DNA from: Mycobacterium kiyosense
Lineage (GTDB): Bacteria > Actinomycetota > Actinomycetes > Mycobacteriales > Mycobacteriaceae
Reading direction: 5' to 3'
Assembly: GCA_021654635.1 (NCBI GenBank)
Contig: AP025179.1
Coordinates: 4,526,001-4,590,000, forward strand
Length of the DNA stretch: 64,000 nt
Part shown: piece after piece, positions 17,078 through 26,155 of the stretch
How positions within the stretch are numbered: position 1 is the stretch's first letter
Layout of the letters: each line of letters opens with the position of its first letter
Notes under the pieces: model-generated
The model's database searches: none
Told to the model about the DNA's origin: nothing
What the model saw: the letters and a program-made list of their open reading frames with translations, nothing else
Made by a program: the position numbers and the translations under genes

Positions 17078-17954
17078 TCAGGGAACCGGCACGGCGGTGA
17101 CCGGAACCTTGTCGCGTTCTTGGGCACCGAAGATCGCTGCCTTGATGATGCCGACCTTGGATTTGATGAACACCTCGTCCTCGGGCCGGGCGACCACGAA
17201 CGACAGAATCCACACCGAGGTCAACGCCAAACCCAGCGTGACCAACCACGCCAGATGCGTGAACACCAAGTGCGCGTTGAGGTTCAGGGCCGTCCACATC
17301 GGCCAGGCGGCGGCACCGTTCGCTATCCCGTCGGACATCGGAATAAACGCGATGACAAGGGCCAACCGCCACCGCTGAAGATAGGGGCTCATCCGGTAGA
17401 TCAACGCGCCGGCCGTCATGGGCATCAACGGATTGACGCAGACCCACCACAACGGCAGCCCCCAGAAGTTGAGCGGTTGCGGACCGTAGTACTCGTAGGC
17501 ACCCATCAACACACCGGGGCTTTCCAGCCAGATGTTGATGAAGACGTCGATCAAGTACAGCTGAAAAAACTGCTTTGCGGGTTACGCCAGTCTGGTAGAT
17601 GCGAAAAGCCAGGTACGCCAGTCCCCCGACGTACCAGATGTAAACAAAGTTGATGAACAAGGGAAAGTCTCTGCCCATCGACGAGAACGTCTTCGTCACG
17701 GCCTGCTGACGTATGTAGCACAAACCCAACGTGTCGACGATCGGCTCGAACAGGCAGGCGATCCCTCCGCCGATCAGGCAATAGGCCAGCAGCGGGCCAC
17801 GGCCCGTCACGAGATGTTTGACTGCGAAGAAGACACCGAAAAGCACCGGAATCCCGAGGAAGATCGTGAACAACACCTCAGGCACAAAGGGAATCGGCGT
17901 CGTCGGGTGCGCCGGGATCGGTGGGGCTGCGAGCACAGTGTTGAACGCCGTCAT
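17078..17954 (-). pseudogene. AveC-family (spirocyclase-like) membrane protein, frameshifted as sequenced
   Basis: The N-terminal part from ATG at 17954 holds several membrane segments and the phrase FINFVYIWYVGGLAYLAFR. The C-terminal part (INIWLESPGVLMGAYEYYG, PLNFWGLPLWWVCVNPLMP) is in the next frame. The two join if one base is removed from a T run at 17574-17576, giving about 291 residues. The family is named for AveC of avermectin biosynthesis, a dehydratase/spirocyclase; mycobacterial members have no assigned substrate. The second member at 20251 makes this a local pair. The gene is convergent with the CrtC-like gene. The shift is probably a sequencing error. Confidence 0.75.
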
Positions 17955-18238
17955 CTCTTCCCTTCGCCGCGAACGGGAACGCGCACCCTGCGCGCCACTC
18001 GAAGAGCCTATCGAGCTATGAATGACTTTTCAATAATGAACATATCTTCATTCTCTGGCCCGGCCGCAACAAGTGTCCTCTGCTCCACCGTGGTCGCCAC
18101 TGATCCCCCAAATCCGCCGCCAGTGCATGCTTCGACGACAAACGATCTGCGATCGAGTTTCAGGACTGATTGTTGAGCAGCACAACAGCTTTCAAGGTGC
18201 GCAGACGTAAGATCAAGCGCCGGAGCCAGGCGACACGG

Positions 18239-19633
18239 CTACACCGCGACGAAGCGTCTGCGCGGCGTCCGCAACTGGGCGACCAGCTCTGCCGCCGCAC
18301 GCTCACCGGAGACGGTTGCGGTGCACATGTTCGACGAGGAACGAAATACCCCGGCGAGCTGAATACGGGAGGTGACTGCGGCCTGCCGCGCCTGGAACTG
18401 CCCGAGTTGCTTGTAGAGGCCCGGCCTGCTGTACACGATCACTTCGTTCCACCGCGCAATTCGTGTGTAGTCGACGGTGTCACTGACCCCGGGGATCAAC
18501 TTTTCCATCCGGCGCAGGATCTCGGTGCGGATGGTGTCGTCATCCTCGTCGATGATCTGTTCGGCGAATTCGGTCATGGTCAGAATGTCAAGCAGGCCAT
18601 GGCCTTCCGGCGCACGACCGGGCGCCTTGTTGTGCTCGCAGGTGAAGCCCATCAGATCGGGATCGACCGGCTCGGGGATGTTGATGACCGATGCCACAAT
18701 GCCTTTGGGTTTACGGGTGACCCCGGTGTTCATCACCACGCATTTGGTGTAACGCAGGCCACGCAGGAACGCCTGCGACGCCGCGTCGAAATGGCCCGGC
18801 ACGAGATCGGGAATGGTATCGCCGCGGGCGGTGACCACGGCGCCCGAACCGGACTCGGTATGGGTCTTGCCCTCGCCGTCCGTCCACGTGACGGTCACGC
18901 CGTCGGCCTCTTCCCGGATCTCATGGACGGTGGCCTTCAGCCGGATGTCCATGCCTTCGGAGAGCCGGTCGACGTACGTCGAGTACCCCTCACGGAACGC
19001 GTAGAGCTTGCTGCCCAGGATGTTGTACAGCATGAAGAACAGCTCGAGGTTCGAAATGGCGTCACCACGCACGCCCAGCACCCCACGAACCGTCGAGTTG
19101 ATGACGTAGTCGTAGACCTCCCCGGACAGGCCGAGGTGCAGCGAGCAGTATTCACGTGGTGTCATGGTGTCGAATGCCGAAGCGCGAGAGAGGTCTTCGT
19201 AGTTGAGCAGCTTGCTTGCGCGGGTCGCATCGACACCGAATCGGGCCATCAGCGCCTTGGACTTCAGCGACACGAGCGGTGTCTTGAGGACGTCGAGGAA
19301 CAGGTGGTCCGAGCGCAGGTTGTAGATGGTGTCGTCGCGGGCAAAGCCGATGATGGACCCGGCCGGGATCAGATCTTGACCGCTACCGATCTCGTGGGCG
19401 AGTTTGACTACCGGCTCGTAGGCACTCGGCAATATCGTGGCCCCCTCCTCCATCAGGTAACCCTGTTCGCGGTGGGTGTGGATCATCCCACCCGTACGGT
19501 CGCGCTTCTCCAGAACGACAGCCGGGATGCCCTGCTGCCGAAGCCGATACGCCGCGGTGAGGCCGGACGGCCCGGCACCGACGATGAAGACGGGTCCGCG
19601 ATCGGCCAGTCCGTCCTGAGTGTGGGGTGTCAT
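18239..19633 (-). CDS. FAD-dependent amine-oxidase/phytoene-desaturase-like oxidoreductase
   Basis: A 464-residue flavoprotein with the N-terminal dinucleotide-binding motif VFIVGAGPSGLTAAYRL and the second FAD contact LEKRDRTGGMIHT. It resembles protoporphyrinogen-oxidase and phytoene-desaturase-type enzymes, which remove hydrogens from hydrophobic substrates. It is the last gene of a leftward operon: AveC-like protein (20251), TetR (19630), then this gene, with an ATGA overlap to the TetR gene. That arrangement suggests an oxidation coupled to the AveC-type reaction, but the substrate is unknown. Confidence 0.88.
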   Translation of the reverse strand: MTPHTQDGLADRGPVFIVGAGPSGLTAAYRLRQQGIPAVVLEKRDRTGGMIHTHREQGYLMEEGATILPSAYEPVVKLAHEIGSGQDLIPAGSIIGFARDDTIYNLRSDHLFLDVLKTPLVSLKSKALMARFGVDATRASKLLNYEDLSRASAFDTMTPREYCSLHLGLSGEVYDYVINSTVRGVLGVRGDAISNLELFFMLYNILGSKLYAFREGYSTYVDRLSEGMDIRLKATVHEIREEADGVTVTWTDGEGKTHTESGSGAVVTARGDTIPDLVPGHFDAASQAFLRGLRYTKCVVMNTGVTRKPKGIVASVINIPEPVDPDLMGFTCEHNKAPGRAPEGHGLLDILTMTEFAEQIIDEDDDTIRTEILRRMEKLIPGVSDTVDYTRIARWNEVIVYSRPGLYKQLGQFQARQAAVTSRIQLAGVFRSSSNMCTATVSGERAAAELVAQLRTPRRRFVAV

Positions 19634-20250
19634 CTCTTAGCTCTCTTTCTCGGGGTATCAGGGTGTGCGACCAGGGAGGGCAACACGAAGTCTGTGACGA
19701 GCGCTTTTTCGGCGTCGGCGTCGAGGTCTTCACGCAACATCAACATCAGGTAGACACCACGCAGCCACTCGACGGCGCGGTCGTCGCTGACTTCGGGCCG
19801 GATCTCGCCGCGTTCGCGGGCACGCCGCAGCATTGGCCCCAACACGTCCAAAACGATTCCCTGCATGGCGGATTCGTGACCGGTGATCAACCGGTGCAAG
19901 GACACGGTGGTTGTCGTGTCCAGCAGGTGGCCCAGTTCCGGGTCGGAGCGGGCCGCGTCCACCGTGGCGATCGAGGTCTGCAGTAGCAGTTCGTCAAACG
20001 GGGCATTGCGGTCGGCGATCGGGCGGATGCCCTCCCCCAGTTCGCGCAGTCTGGTCACGATCGCGGCTTCGGTGATCTCGCGCCGGGTCAGGCCCAGCCG
20101 GTAGACACCGGTGCGCCCGATACCTGATTCCTTCGCGATGTCCTGCATCGTGGTCCGGTCGACGCCGTAACGGGCGAAGCAGCGGCGCGCAGCGGCGATT
20201 ACCCGCTCCGGCGGCCCAAGTGTCTGGTTCTCGGTGACCATCGCGACCAT
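19630..20250 (-). CDS. TetR-family transcriptional regulator
   Basis: A 206-residue regulator with HTH TTMQDIAKESGIGRTGVYRL at about residues 33-52. The recognition helix is followed by G-L-T-R-R-E rather than the usual F-x-x-K-x-x. The ATG follows the AveC-like stop codon directly and the end overlaps the flavoprotein start. It is thus embedded in the operon it probably controls through the dyads at 21348-21386. An alternative start is the ATG at 20241. Confidence 0.88.
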   Translation of the reverse strand: MVAMVTENQTLGPPERVIAAARRCFARYGVDRTTMQDIAKESGIGRTGVYRLGLTRREITEAAIVTRLRELGEGIRPIADRNAPFDELLLQTSIATVDAARSDPELGHLLDTTTTVSLHRLITGHESAMQGIVLDVLGPMLRRARERGEIRPEVSDDRAVEWLRGVYLMLMLREDLDADAEKALVTDFVLPSLVAHPDTPRKRAKR

Positions 20251-21330
20251 CTAACCGCCTCCACTCGCGTCGCTCTGCGATTGCTTGAGGCGATTGAGAT
20301 ATTGATTGGGGCACAACGGCTTTCCAGGTTGGCCACAGTAGAGGCTGCCCTGCTGATAGGACGGCAGCACCGGGATGCTGTTCACACCGCCGGTCATCGC
20401 TACCCAGTCGTTGGGGATCTGGTAAGCCACCACGGTGGTGAAGCCTGCCCATCCGCAGACCGCCAGGGTGGACAACAGCGTCTTGACGGCGGAGTTTACG
20501 GTCAACGCGTCGACGTCACGGTCCACCGCGCACCGCCCGTTCGCATCGCGTCCGTCGCGCAGCCAGGTGAACATCAGGCAATACGAGGAGATGAACAACA
20601 ACTCGGTCAGCGGTAACCGGTGCGTCGTGCCGGCCCACAGCGTCAGCGCGTCCGGCGAGGACACGTAGCTGTAGACACCGGTCCGGTTCCATACGGTGGC
20701 CAGGCATCCGAAGGCCACCATGAACGTCCCTAAGACGACCGCGTAGAGCGCGACCGTGCTCGCTCGCGGGAACTGTCGGCGCAAAGCATCCAGATAGGCA
20801 CAGCCCACGATCGCGGCTCCCACTCCCAGCCAGATATAGGCCGGCATGCACCAGCCCAGGCTCCACGCCCACCGATCGGCCTGCGGTGCAGCGAAGCCCG
20901 GGAACTGCCCGGCCCACGTGCCCAGATTCAGCGAGTGGGCGTTCAAGGCCCAGGTGGGGTTGAACATCTGGCACAACACGTCGAGCACGGACGCGAACAA
21001 GCCGCCCAAGAACAGCTTCCCGTCCAGGGTGACGGTGCGCTGCCGGTACGCCGGGCGCAACAGCGTGTACCAGAACAGGAATGCGAACACCGAGAGGCTG
21101 AGCGTCTCCGTCAGCCGGATGACCCAGCCGTAGCGGTACGGATCCGGGCCGGGGTCGACGGGTTTGGCACTCCCGGACAGCAACCACCGGGTCCAACAGG
21201 TCACCGCCAGGCCAACCAGCGCCAAGCCCGCAGCGGCCCACAACCACACCTTCCCGGACGGCCGCGCGCTGGCACCGGACGTCGCGGGCGTGTCCCGGTC
21301 GATCAGAACCGCATCGAAACCGGCGTTCAT
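20251..21330 (-). CDS. AveC-family (spirocyclase-like) membrane protein
   Basis: An integral membrane protein of 359 residues with about seven hydrophobic segments. It shares with AveC-type proteins the L-T-E-T-L-S-L-S-V-F-A segment, the FNPTWALNAHSLNLGTWAG region and the conserved Trp/Gly-rich helices. AveC acts on a polyketide in avermectin assembly as dehydratase and spirocyclase. Here the family context is lipid or terpenoid chemistry in the membrane, and the reaction is unknown. The start is uncertain: I use the ATG at 21330 (MNAGFDAVLI) because upstream extension runs into the divergent promoter dyads. It is operonic with a TetR and a flavoprotein. Confidence 0.8.
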   Translation of the reverse strand: MNAGFDAVLIDRDTPATSGASARPSGKVWLWAAAGLALVGLAVTCWTRWLLSGSAKPVDPGPDPYRYGWVIRLTETLSLSVFAFLFWYTLLRPAYRQRTVTLDGKLFLGGLFASVLDVLCQMFNPTWALNAHSLNLGTWAGQFPGFAAPQADRWAWSLGWCMPAYIWLGVGAAIVGCAYLDALRRQFPRASTVALYAVVLGTFMVAFGCLATVWNRTGVYSYVSSPDALTLWAGTTHRLPLTELLFISSYCLMFTWLRDGRDANGRCAVDRDVDALTVNSAVKTLLSTLAVCGWAGFTTVVAYQIPNDWVAMTGGVNSIPVLPSYQQGSLYCGQPGKPLCPNQYLNRLKQSQSDASGGG

Positions 21331-21347
21331 TGCTGGAACATAACACA

Positions 21348-21386
21348 TGGAACGGCTTACGTACCTCGTTCCAATGTCGTACATTG
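21348..21386. promoter_or_regulatory. Divergent operators between AveC-like and PEP-swivel genes
   Basis: Two dyads fill this 62-base divergent gap. TGGAACG (21348-21354) pairs with CGTTCCA (21367-21373), and CAATGT-CGT-ACATTG (21372-21386) is a perfect 6-bp inverted repeat with a 3-base spacer. The second has the size of a TetR operator. The TetR gene at 19630 is the nearest candidate regulator for both directions. Confidence 0.55.
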
Positions 21387-21392
21387 TCCCCG

Positions 21393-23008
21393 ATGAGTAA
21401 CCCAACCGTGCCGATGGTCGAGCAGCCGAACCTGCTCCACATGGTCAGCTCGCCGAACACGTTCTTTTTCGACAGGCAACGTCGCCGAGGCGGCTCCCGG
21501 CGTGCACACACCGCTGGGCTGGAGCATCTGGGGCGGCCTGACCGAACAGGTCCTCTCCGAGGTCGTCGTCGCCCTCGGCGCATGGCCGCGCCCGCCCGAT
21601 GTCTCCGATGTCAACAGACGGTTCGGTTGCATCTTCTACGGCCGATATGCGGCCAATGTCAATACTTTTCGCGCCTTCGGCGATCGGATGCCGGGCACGT
21701 CGGGCGATGCGGTGGAGGCCCAGTTTTTTCGGGGCCAAGATGTCGCACGAGCACAATCGGCCGGTACGTCACCGGTATCCGATCGTGGCCGCGAAGATGC
21801 CCCGGAATGTGATTCAGACTCCCCGGCAGGTGGCTGCGTACCGGGCCGACAACTATGCGTGGTGGACGAGTCAGGTCTGTGACCGTGCACCGGTCGGAGT
21901 GGAGGCAGGCGTTGCGGTGCTCTCCGAGGGCCGCCGCCGCTACGTCCCGGTGATGCGTGCCCACTGCATTGTCACCCTGCTGGCCCAGGCCTTCTACGAC
22001 CAACTCACCAAGTTGTGCGACGCAGCCGGAATGGACGGCGCGGAAAGGACTTTGGTCAGTGGATACGGCGGCATGGAGGAGTCCGCCGTGGTCGCCGATG
22101 TGCGGGAGCTGGCCGCAGGGCGACTTACCGAGTCGGAGTTCGTCCACCGGCACGGGTACCACGGCCGGGGCGAGGGCGACGTGTCAAGCCGTTCCTGGCG
22201 CGAGGACCTGACCCCGATTCGGGCCTTGGCCAAGTCGTACCGCAAGTCCGGTGCCGATCCGCTGGCCAATGCCGCGTCCACCCGATTGGCCCGGCAATCT
22301 GCCGAACGTCAACTGCGGGAACAACTTCCACGATCACGACGGCCTTTGGTTGGACCAACCCTGGCATTGACGCGACGATTTGTGCTCGGCCGTGAAGTCG
22401 GCAAGGCCGGCTTTCTGCTGGCCATGGACGGGATGCGCGCCGGCGCGCGAGCGATCGGGGCCGCGTTGGCCGCCGAGGACGTTCTGGACGATGAGGAGGA
22501 CGTGTTCTTCTTGACCCTCGACGAACTCCTCGGCGACCCCCACGCTGATCGCGGTGACCTGATCGCCGAGCGTCGCGCCCTCTACGCCCGCTACCGAGCC
22601 TTGGACCTGCCGCCGACGTGGCAGGGCAACCCGACACCGGTGCCGTTGGACGGCGGCGAGCAGCCAGCCGAGCGCGTCGACGTCGTCTCAGGCATGGGCG
22701 TGAGTCCCGGCGTAGTCGAAGGAACGGCCCGGGTCATTCATGACGCCGACAGCGACCAGGCTGACGATTTCGAACCCGGCGACATCCTGGTGTGCCGCAT
22801 CACCGACCCGTCCTGGGCTCCGCTGCTATCGGTTGCCGCGGCGGTCGTCATTGACATCGGCGGGTCGCTGTCCCACGGCGCCATTGTCGCCCGCGAACTC
22901 GGAATCCCCTGTGTCATCAACACTGTGGACGGCAGCCGCACGTTGCGCACCGGAGACCGAGTGACCGTCGACGGCGGCGCGGGCACGGTGCGAGTGCAGC
23001 CGGCCTAA
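21393..23008 (+). pseudogene. PEP-utilising swivel-domain protein lacking ATP-grasp, frameshifted as sequenced
   Basis: The C-terminus is a phosphohistidine swivel domain of the PEP synthase/PPDK/rifampicin phosphotransferase type: GGSLSHGAIVARELGIPCV, with the phospho-accepting His near residue 494. The rest resembles the substrate-binding middle region of such enzymes (LVSGYGGMEE, FVHRHGYHGRGEGD, GREVGKAGF). No ATP-grasp domain is present, so phosphate must come from elsewhere or the protein has another role. Two single-T insertions (runs 21465-21469 and 21724-21729) break the frame; removing both gives 537 residues colinear with the intact paralogue at 41949-43607. The shifts are probably sequencing errors. 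Confidence 0.8.
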
Positions 23009-23019
23009 CTTCGGCCGGC
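22999..23019. terminator. Hairpin spanning convergent stop codons
   Basis: GCCGGCC-N7-GGCCGGC forms a perfect 7-bp stem whose loop contains the overlapping stop codons of the swivel-domain gene and the convergent TetR gene. It is a plausible bidirectional terminator without T tract. Confidence 0.5.
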
Positions 23020-23721
23020 CTTGGCTTTCGGAGCGGCGCTTCGGACGTGCGCACCTTTCGCTGGCGGTTGCCTTGCGGCGTCGCGAGATTCGATGCCACG
23101 CAAGGTGAGCGCGACCGCCTCGTCGAGTAACCGGTCGTCTGCCGGCTTGTCGTCGGGGGGGAACAGAAAATCGTCGTACAGCACCGTCGACATCAACATG
23201 CCGGTGACGCAACGGACCGTGACGGGCACGTCGACACCGACCAAGCCTTGTCCCTCGATAGCGGTGCGTACCCGGTCGACCACATTGCCCAGCTCGCGGC
23301 TGAGCGCGGACTCCTCCACCGCACGCCCCGCGCGTCCCTGCAGATACGCGGCGAACAGTTCGCGGTTGTCCCGCAACAGGGCTACGACACTTTTCATGAA
23401 CAGGCGCGCGGCGGCCTCGTTGTTGCGCTGGTCGGAGCCGATGAACTCCCAGTCGTTGAGAAACCCGTCGACGGTGGCGTGCAGGGGTTCTTCCACCGCC
23501 GCCTCGAAAAGGCCCTCCTTATTGCCGAAATGCCGATAGATCGCCGCGGCGGTCACTCCGGCAGCGCTTGCGACGTCGCGGGTGCTGGTGCCCCGGTAAC
23601 CGTGGATAGAGAAGAGCTTGCGCGCGGAGGCCAGTATCAGCGTGCGGACTTCCGCGGTGCTACGACGTGTCGGGGTGGGGCGCGCGGCACCCCCGTTCCG
23701 CTTCACTCCGGCCGACGCCAT
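23005..23721 (-). CDS. TetR-family transcriptional regulator
   Basis: A 238-residue TetR protein with HTH TSTRDVASAAGVTAAAIYRH at about residues 45-64, followed by FGNKEGLFEAAV. The start at 23721 (MASAGVKRNGG) is preferred over an ATG/GTG further upstream because GAAGAAGGG lies at the right distance. It carries a basic Ala/Lys-rich C-terminal tail. It is convergent with the swivel-domain gene. It is 90 bases from the membrane-protein operon to its right, but reads away from it, so its target is unclear. Confidence 0.85.
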   Translation of the reverse strand: MASAGVKRNGGAARPTPTRRSTAEVRTLILASARKLFSIHGYRGTSTRDVASAAGVTAAAIYRHFGNKEGLFEAAVEEPLHATVDGFLNDWEFIGSDQRNNEAAARLFMKSVVALLRDNRELFAAYLQGRAGRAVEESALSRELGNVVDRVRTAIEGQGLVGVDVPVTVRCVTGMLMSTVLYDDFLFPPDDKPADDRLLDEAVALTLRGIESRDAARQPPAKGAHVRSAAPKAKAGRS

Positions 23722-23810
23722 CTGTACCCTTCTTCCGCGCTGGACCGCGCTGATGACTGACACAGTAGCGGCCGGCCACCGCTACTCCCCGACCTGATCG
23801 CGGCCGCGCC

Positions 23811-24575
23811 TCACCACACGGTTTTGCGCCCGTCGATCAGCGCAGGTTTGGGGGCGAACTTACGGACGAGGTTGAGGTTGTAGATCGCGTAGGCGGTCGC
23901 GACGAGCCCGCTGAGCGTGAACCACGGGGTGTCGAAGTAAGACGAGGCGGTGGTCCACATGCCATATCCGCGCGGCAGATAGGTCGCGATGATCGACAGC
24001 AGCACCATGATCGCGAGGCCCATAGACGTGCCCTCCCGCGTCCTACGGACGGCCCACAGGTATCCGGGACCTACGGCGACGATGAGGTTCGTCCAGACAT
24101 ACCATTTGAACATCGCGGCGTCGTGTAGGCCGCCGAAGAAGTAGTTGGTCAGGTTGACCACGCAGAGGAACCACAGGGTCTGCGCCGCAATCCGATTCAC
24201 CGCCTGCCGCGGTGTGACCGGCTGGTCGTAGTACCGACCCCAGATTTCTTGGCGCTCATAGCAAACCGCCATGTATAACGACCACAGCTCACAGAACACC
24301 CAGATCAACATGGCTGCGGAGCTGGCACTGAAGAACCAGAACCAATGATGTTCTTTGGCGAGCAGGAACCAGAACACCGTCCCGGTGGCATCGCAGGCGA
24401 GGTAGAACGTATGCATCCAGACCGGGTACGGGCTCTTGCGCTCCCGCACCAATAGCAGGATGCAGTAGACGTACACCCCGTAGCCGAATCCGAACGCGAC
24501 CGCCGACACGATCAGCACACGCACGATATCGGGATTGCTGAAATCGTAGTTGCGCAACAGATCTTCGAGTACCAA
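23811..24575 (-). CDS. Seven-TM membrane protein, possible Pyr4/PaxB-type terpene cyclase relative
   Basis: A 254-residue protein with about seven hydrophobic segments and no signal peptide. It is paralogous to 25388-26155: both have a P-V segment followed by a membrane Asp (D62 here), HWF, W-V-x2-E-L (E96), and F-D-T before the last helix (D215). Two acidic residues at these positions recall the essential E63 and D218 reported for the fungal membrane terpene cyclase Pyr4; this is my inference from spacing, not a proven homology. The start is the TTG at 24575 after AAAAGGAG. It is the last gene of an SDR plus three-membrane-protein operon. Confidence 0.8.
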   Translation of the reverse strand: MVLEDLLRNYDFSNPDIVRVLIVSAVAFGFGYGVYVYCILLLVRERKSPYPVWMHTFYLACDATGTVFWFLLAKEHHWFWFFSASSAAMLIWVFCELWSLYMAVCYERQEIWGRYYDQPVTPRQAVNRIAAQTLWFLCVVNLTNYFFGGLHDAAMFKWYVWTNLIVAVGPGYLWAVRRTREGTSMGLAIMVLLSIIATYLPRGYGMWTTASSYFDTPWFTLSGLVATAYAIYNLNLVRKFAPKPALIDGRKTVW

Positions 24576-24609
24576 CGGGCGAACTCCTTTTCACGGCAGG
24601 ATCGAGCGC

Positions 24610-25386
24610 TCAGCGAGCCGGCGACAGCGCGTCCAGGCGGGCGCGCAGGTCGGCAATCTCCTGTTCGAGCCGTCCATCGCCCTGGGCCGGCTCGGTGTCG
24701 GCACGCACGGCGCGCAGCAGGCAGACGAAGTTCGGCAGGAACCACAGCAGGAATGCGGCGACGGGCACCCACCACACCAGCACGCCGTTCCATGCCAGCG
24801 GCCCGGTCTTGAAGAACACCAGGAAGCTGGCCGGCGTGAATGTTATTGCGAGCCAGATGTTCACATAGCCCAGCCAGCGGGGAAAGATCGGCGCGGTGCG
24901 GCGGTCGATCAGCACCGCCACACCGAACAACACGAGCTGTAAGACGAATGTCGAGATGACGCCGAGGAAGAAGAACCACCCGAGGTCGTACAGCGCCCGC
25001 GTCACGTCCGGGTTCTGATCGGCCCGGTAGGTGGACGCCAGCATGAACACGTACGGGATGACGAATTCGATGGTGGCCAGCGCTCCCAGCGCAAGCTGGG
25101 TGTAGGCCATGATCGGACGGACACCCTCAATGCGCTTCATCTGAATGGTGAACGAGGCCAGGAACGGCATCAGTAACGGGCATGACGCCAGGCAGATGAC
25201 GATACCGATCCGGATCGCGGTGCGATGCGCGTCGATCATCGCCGCCACCTCGGCAGAGCTCTTGTTCGGCGACGGCGGCGGGAAGAACCCCGCGACCGTG
25301 AAGCCCACGACGAACAAGACGCCCATCGCGGGACCCGCCCAGATACAGGCCTGCTGAATCCGACGGCTGATCGCCAATTCGGCCAT
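24610..25386 (-). CDS. Six-TM membrane protein of the PPSP/FPRW/GPxAWNG family (paralogue 1)
   Basis: A 258-residue protein of unknown function with six hydrophobic segments and a short charged coiled-coil-like C-terminus (LEQEIADLRARLDAL). It shares with the genes at 32872 and 36912 the motifs F-x-P-P-x-S-P after helix 1, I-R-I-G, Q-M-K-R-I-E-G, P-x-F-P-R-W-x-G-Y-x-N-x-W and F-F-K-x-G-P-x-A-W-N-G. The ATG at 25386 has GGAGAT upstream and overlaps the end of the preceding gene region. It lies between two Pyr4-like membrane proteins in one operon, suggesting work on the same membrane-embedded substrate. Confidence 0.85.
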   Translation of the reverse strand: MAELAISRRIQQACIWAGPAMGVLFVVGFTVAGFFPPPSPNKSSAEVAAMIDAHRTAIRIGIVICLASCPLLMPFLASFTIQMKRIEGVRPIMAYTQLALGALATIEFVIPYVFMLASTYRADQNPDVTRALYDLGWFFFLGVISTFVLQLVLFGVAVLIDRRTAPIFPRWLGYVNIWLAITFTPASFLVFFKTGPLAWNGVLVWWVPVAAFLLWFLPNFVCLLRAVRADTEPAQGDGRLEQEIADLRARLDALSPAR

Positions 25387-25387
25387 C

Positions 25388-26155
25388 TCATATCTCCTTT
25401 CGGGCGGCCGGTCGCGCAACCACAACCGGGTCGGCGGTCAAAGGCGCGGTCGCCCGGGACTCCACGGGGTACCGGCGCAGTAGCAGGTTGTAGGCAAGCG
25501 CGGTGACAAAACACGCCGCCGCGGCGAGATAGGTGATCGCGGTGTCGAACTGCGGGGCCACCGCCGGCAGGAACAACGTCAGAAACGCCGCGGGTGCCAC
25601 CAGCATCGCCCGAGCCGCAGCCGTCGAAATCCCGCGACGATGTCCACGGCCGAGCAGCATCGGAATCGCGAATGCGACAGAGGTGAATTGGGTCGAAACG
25701 ATAGCCAACAACAGGATGGGATCGTCGACAAGGTTGATGAAGAAGATCATCAGGACGAACATGGCGAGCTGGGCGCCGAGATAGAGCGCAACAGCCGGAC
25801 CTCGTCCCAGCGTTGGAATCAATTCCGCCAGAGAGTATTTGATTGTCTGATAGTGCGTCATCAGCTCGAGACTGACCCAGATCGCCATGCCGAACCACAG
25901 CGCGATGGTGAACCAGTGGCTGTACGGGTTACGACCGAACCAGCGGGCGAACAAGCACAAGTAGATGAAGTCGTCGGCGAAATTCCACATGTTGCAGGCA
26001 ACGGGTGTCCCGTGTATTCGGTCCCGAAAGCCTTTACGCACGCTCGACACGTACTGCACGTAGTAGCCGGTACTGGCCAGCGCCAGCCCGATGAAGGCAC
26101 GTGGGTCCAGGTTGTCGAGGGTCCCGAAGACCTGATCGACCGAGTATTGCATCAT
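25388..26155 (-). CDS. Seven-TM membrane protein, possible Pyr4/PaxB-type terpene cyclase relative
   Basis: A 255-residue protein with about seven membrane helices. Helix 2 contains CNMWNFADDFIYLCLF (D61-D62), close to the N-F-x-W-E pattern I recall for fungal PaxB/Pyr4-type cyclases. Helix 3 contains AIWVSLELM (E97) and the last helix is preceded by Q-F-D-T (D204). The matching acidic residues in the paralogue at 23811 argue that they are functional. The start codon ATG at 26155 overlaps the SDR stop, so the two are coupled. No prenyltransferase or prenyl diphosphate synthase is in the window, so a cyclase role stays hypothetical. Confidence 0.8.
   Translation of the reverse strand: MMQYSVDQVFGTLDNLDPRAFIGLALASTGYYVQYVSSVRKGFRDRIHGTPVACNMWNFADDFIYLCLFARWFGRNPYSHWFTIALWFGMAIWVSLELMTHYQTIKYSLAELIPTLGRGPAVALYLGAQLAMFVLMIFFINLVDDPILLLAIVSTQFTSVAFAIPMLLGRGHRRGISTAAARAMLVAPAAFLTLFLPAVAPQFDTAITYLAAAACFVTALAYNLLLRRYPVESRATAPLTADPVVVARPAARKEI

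Noticed and set aside
18170..19753. A 527-codon open frame antisense to the FAD oxidoreductase and TetR genes
   Set aside because: It crosses two genes with strong motifs and has none of its own.
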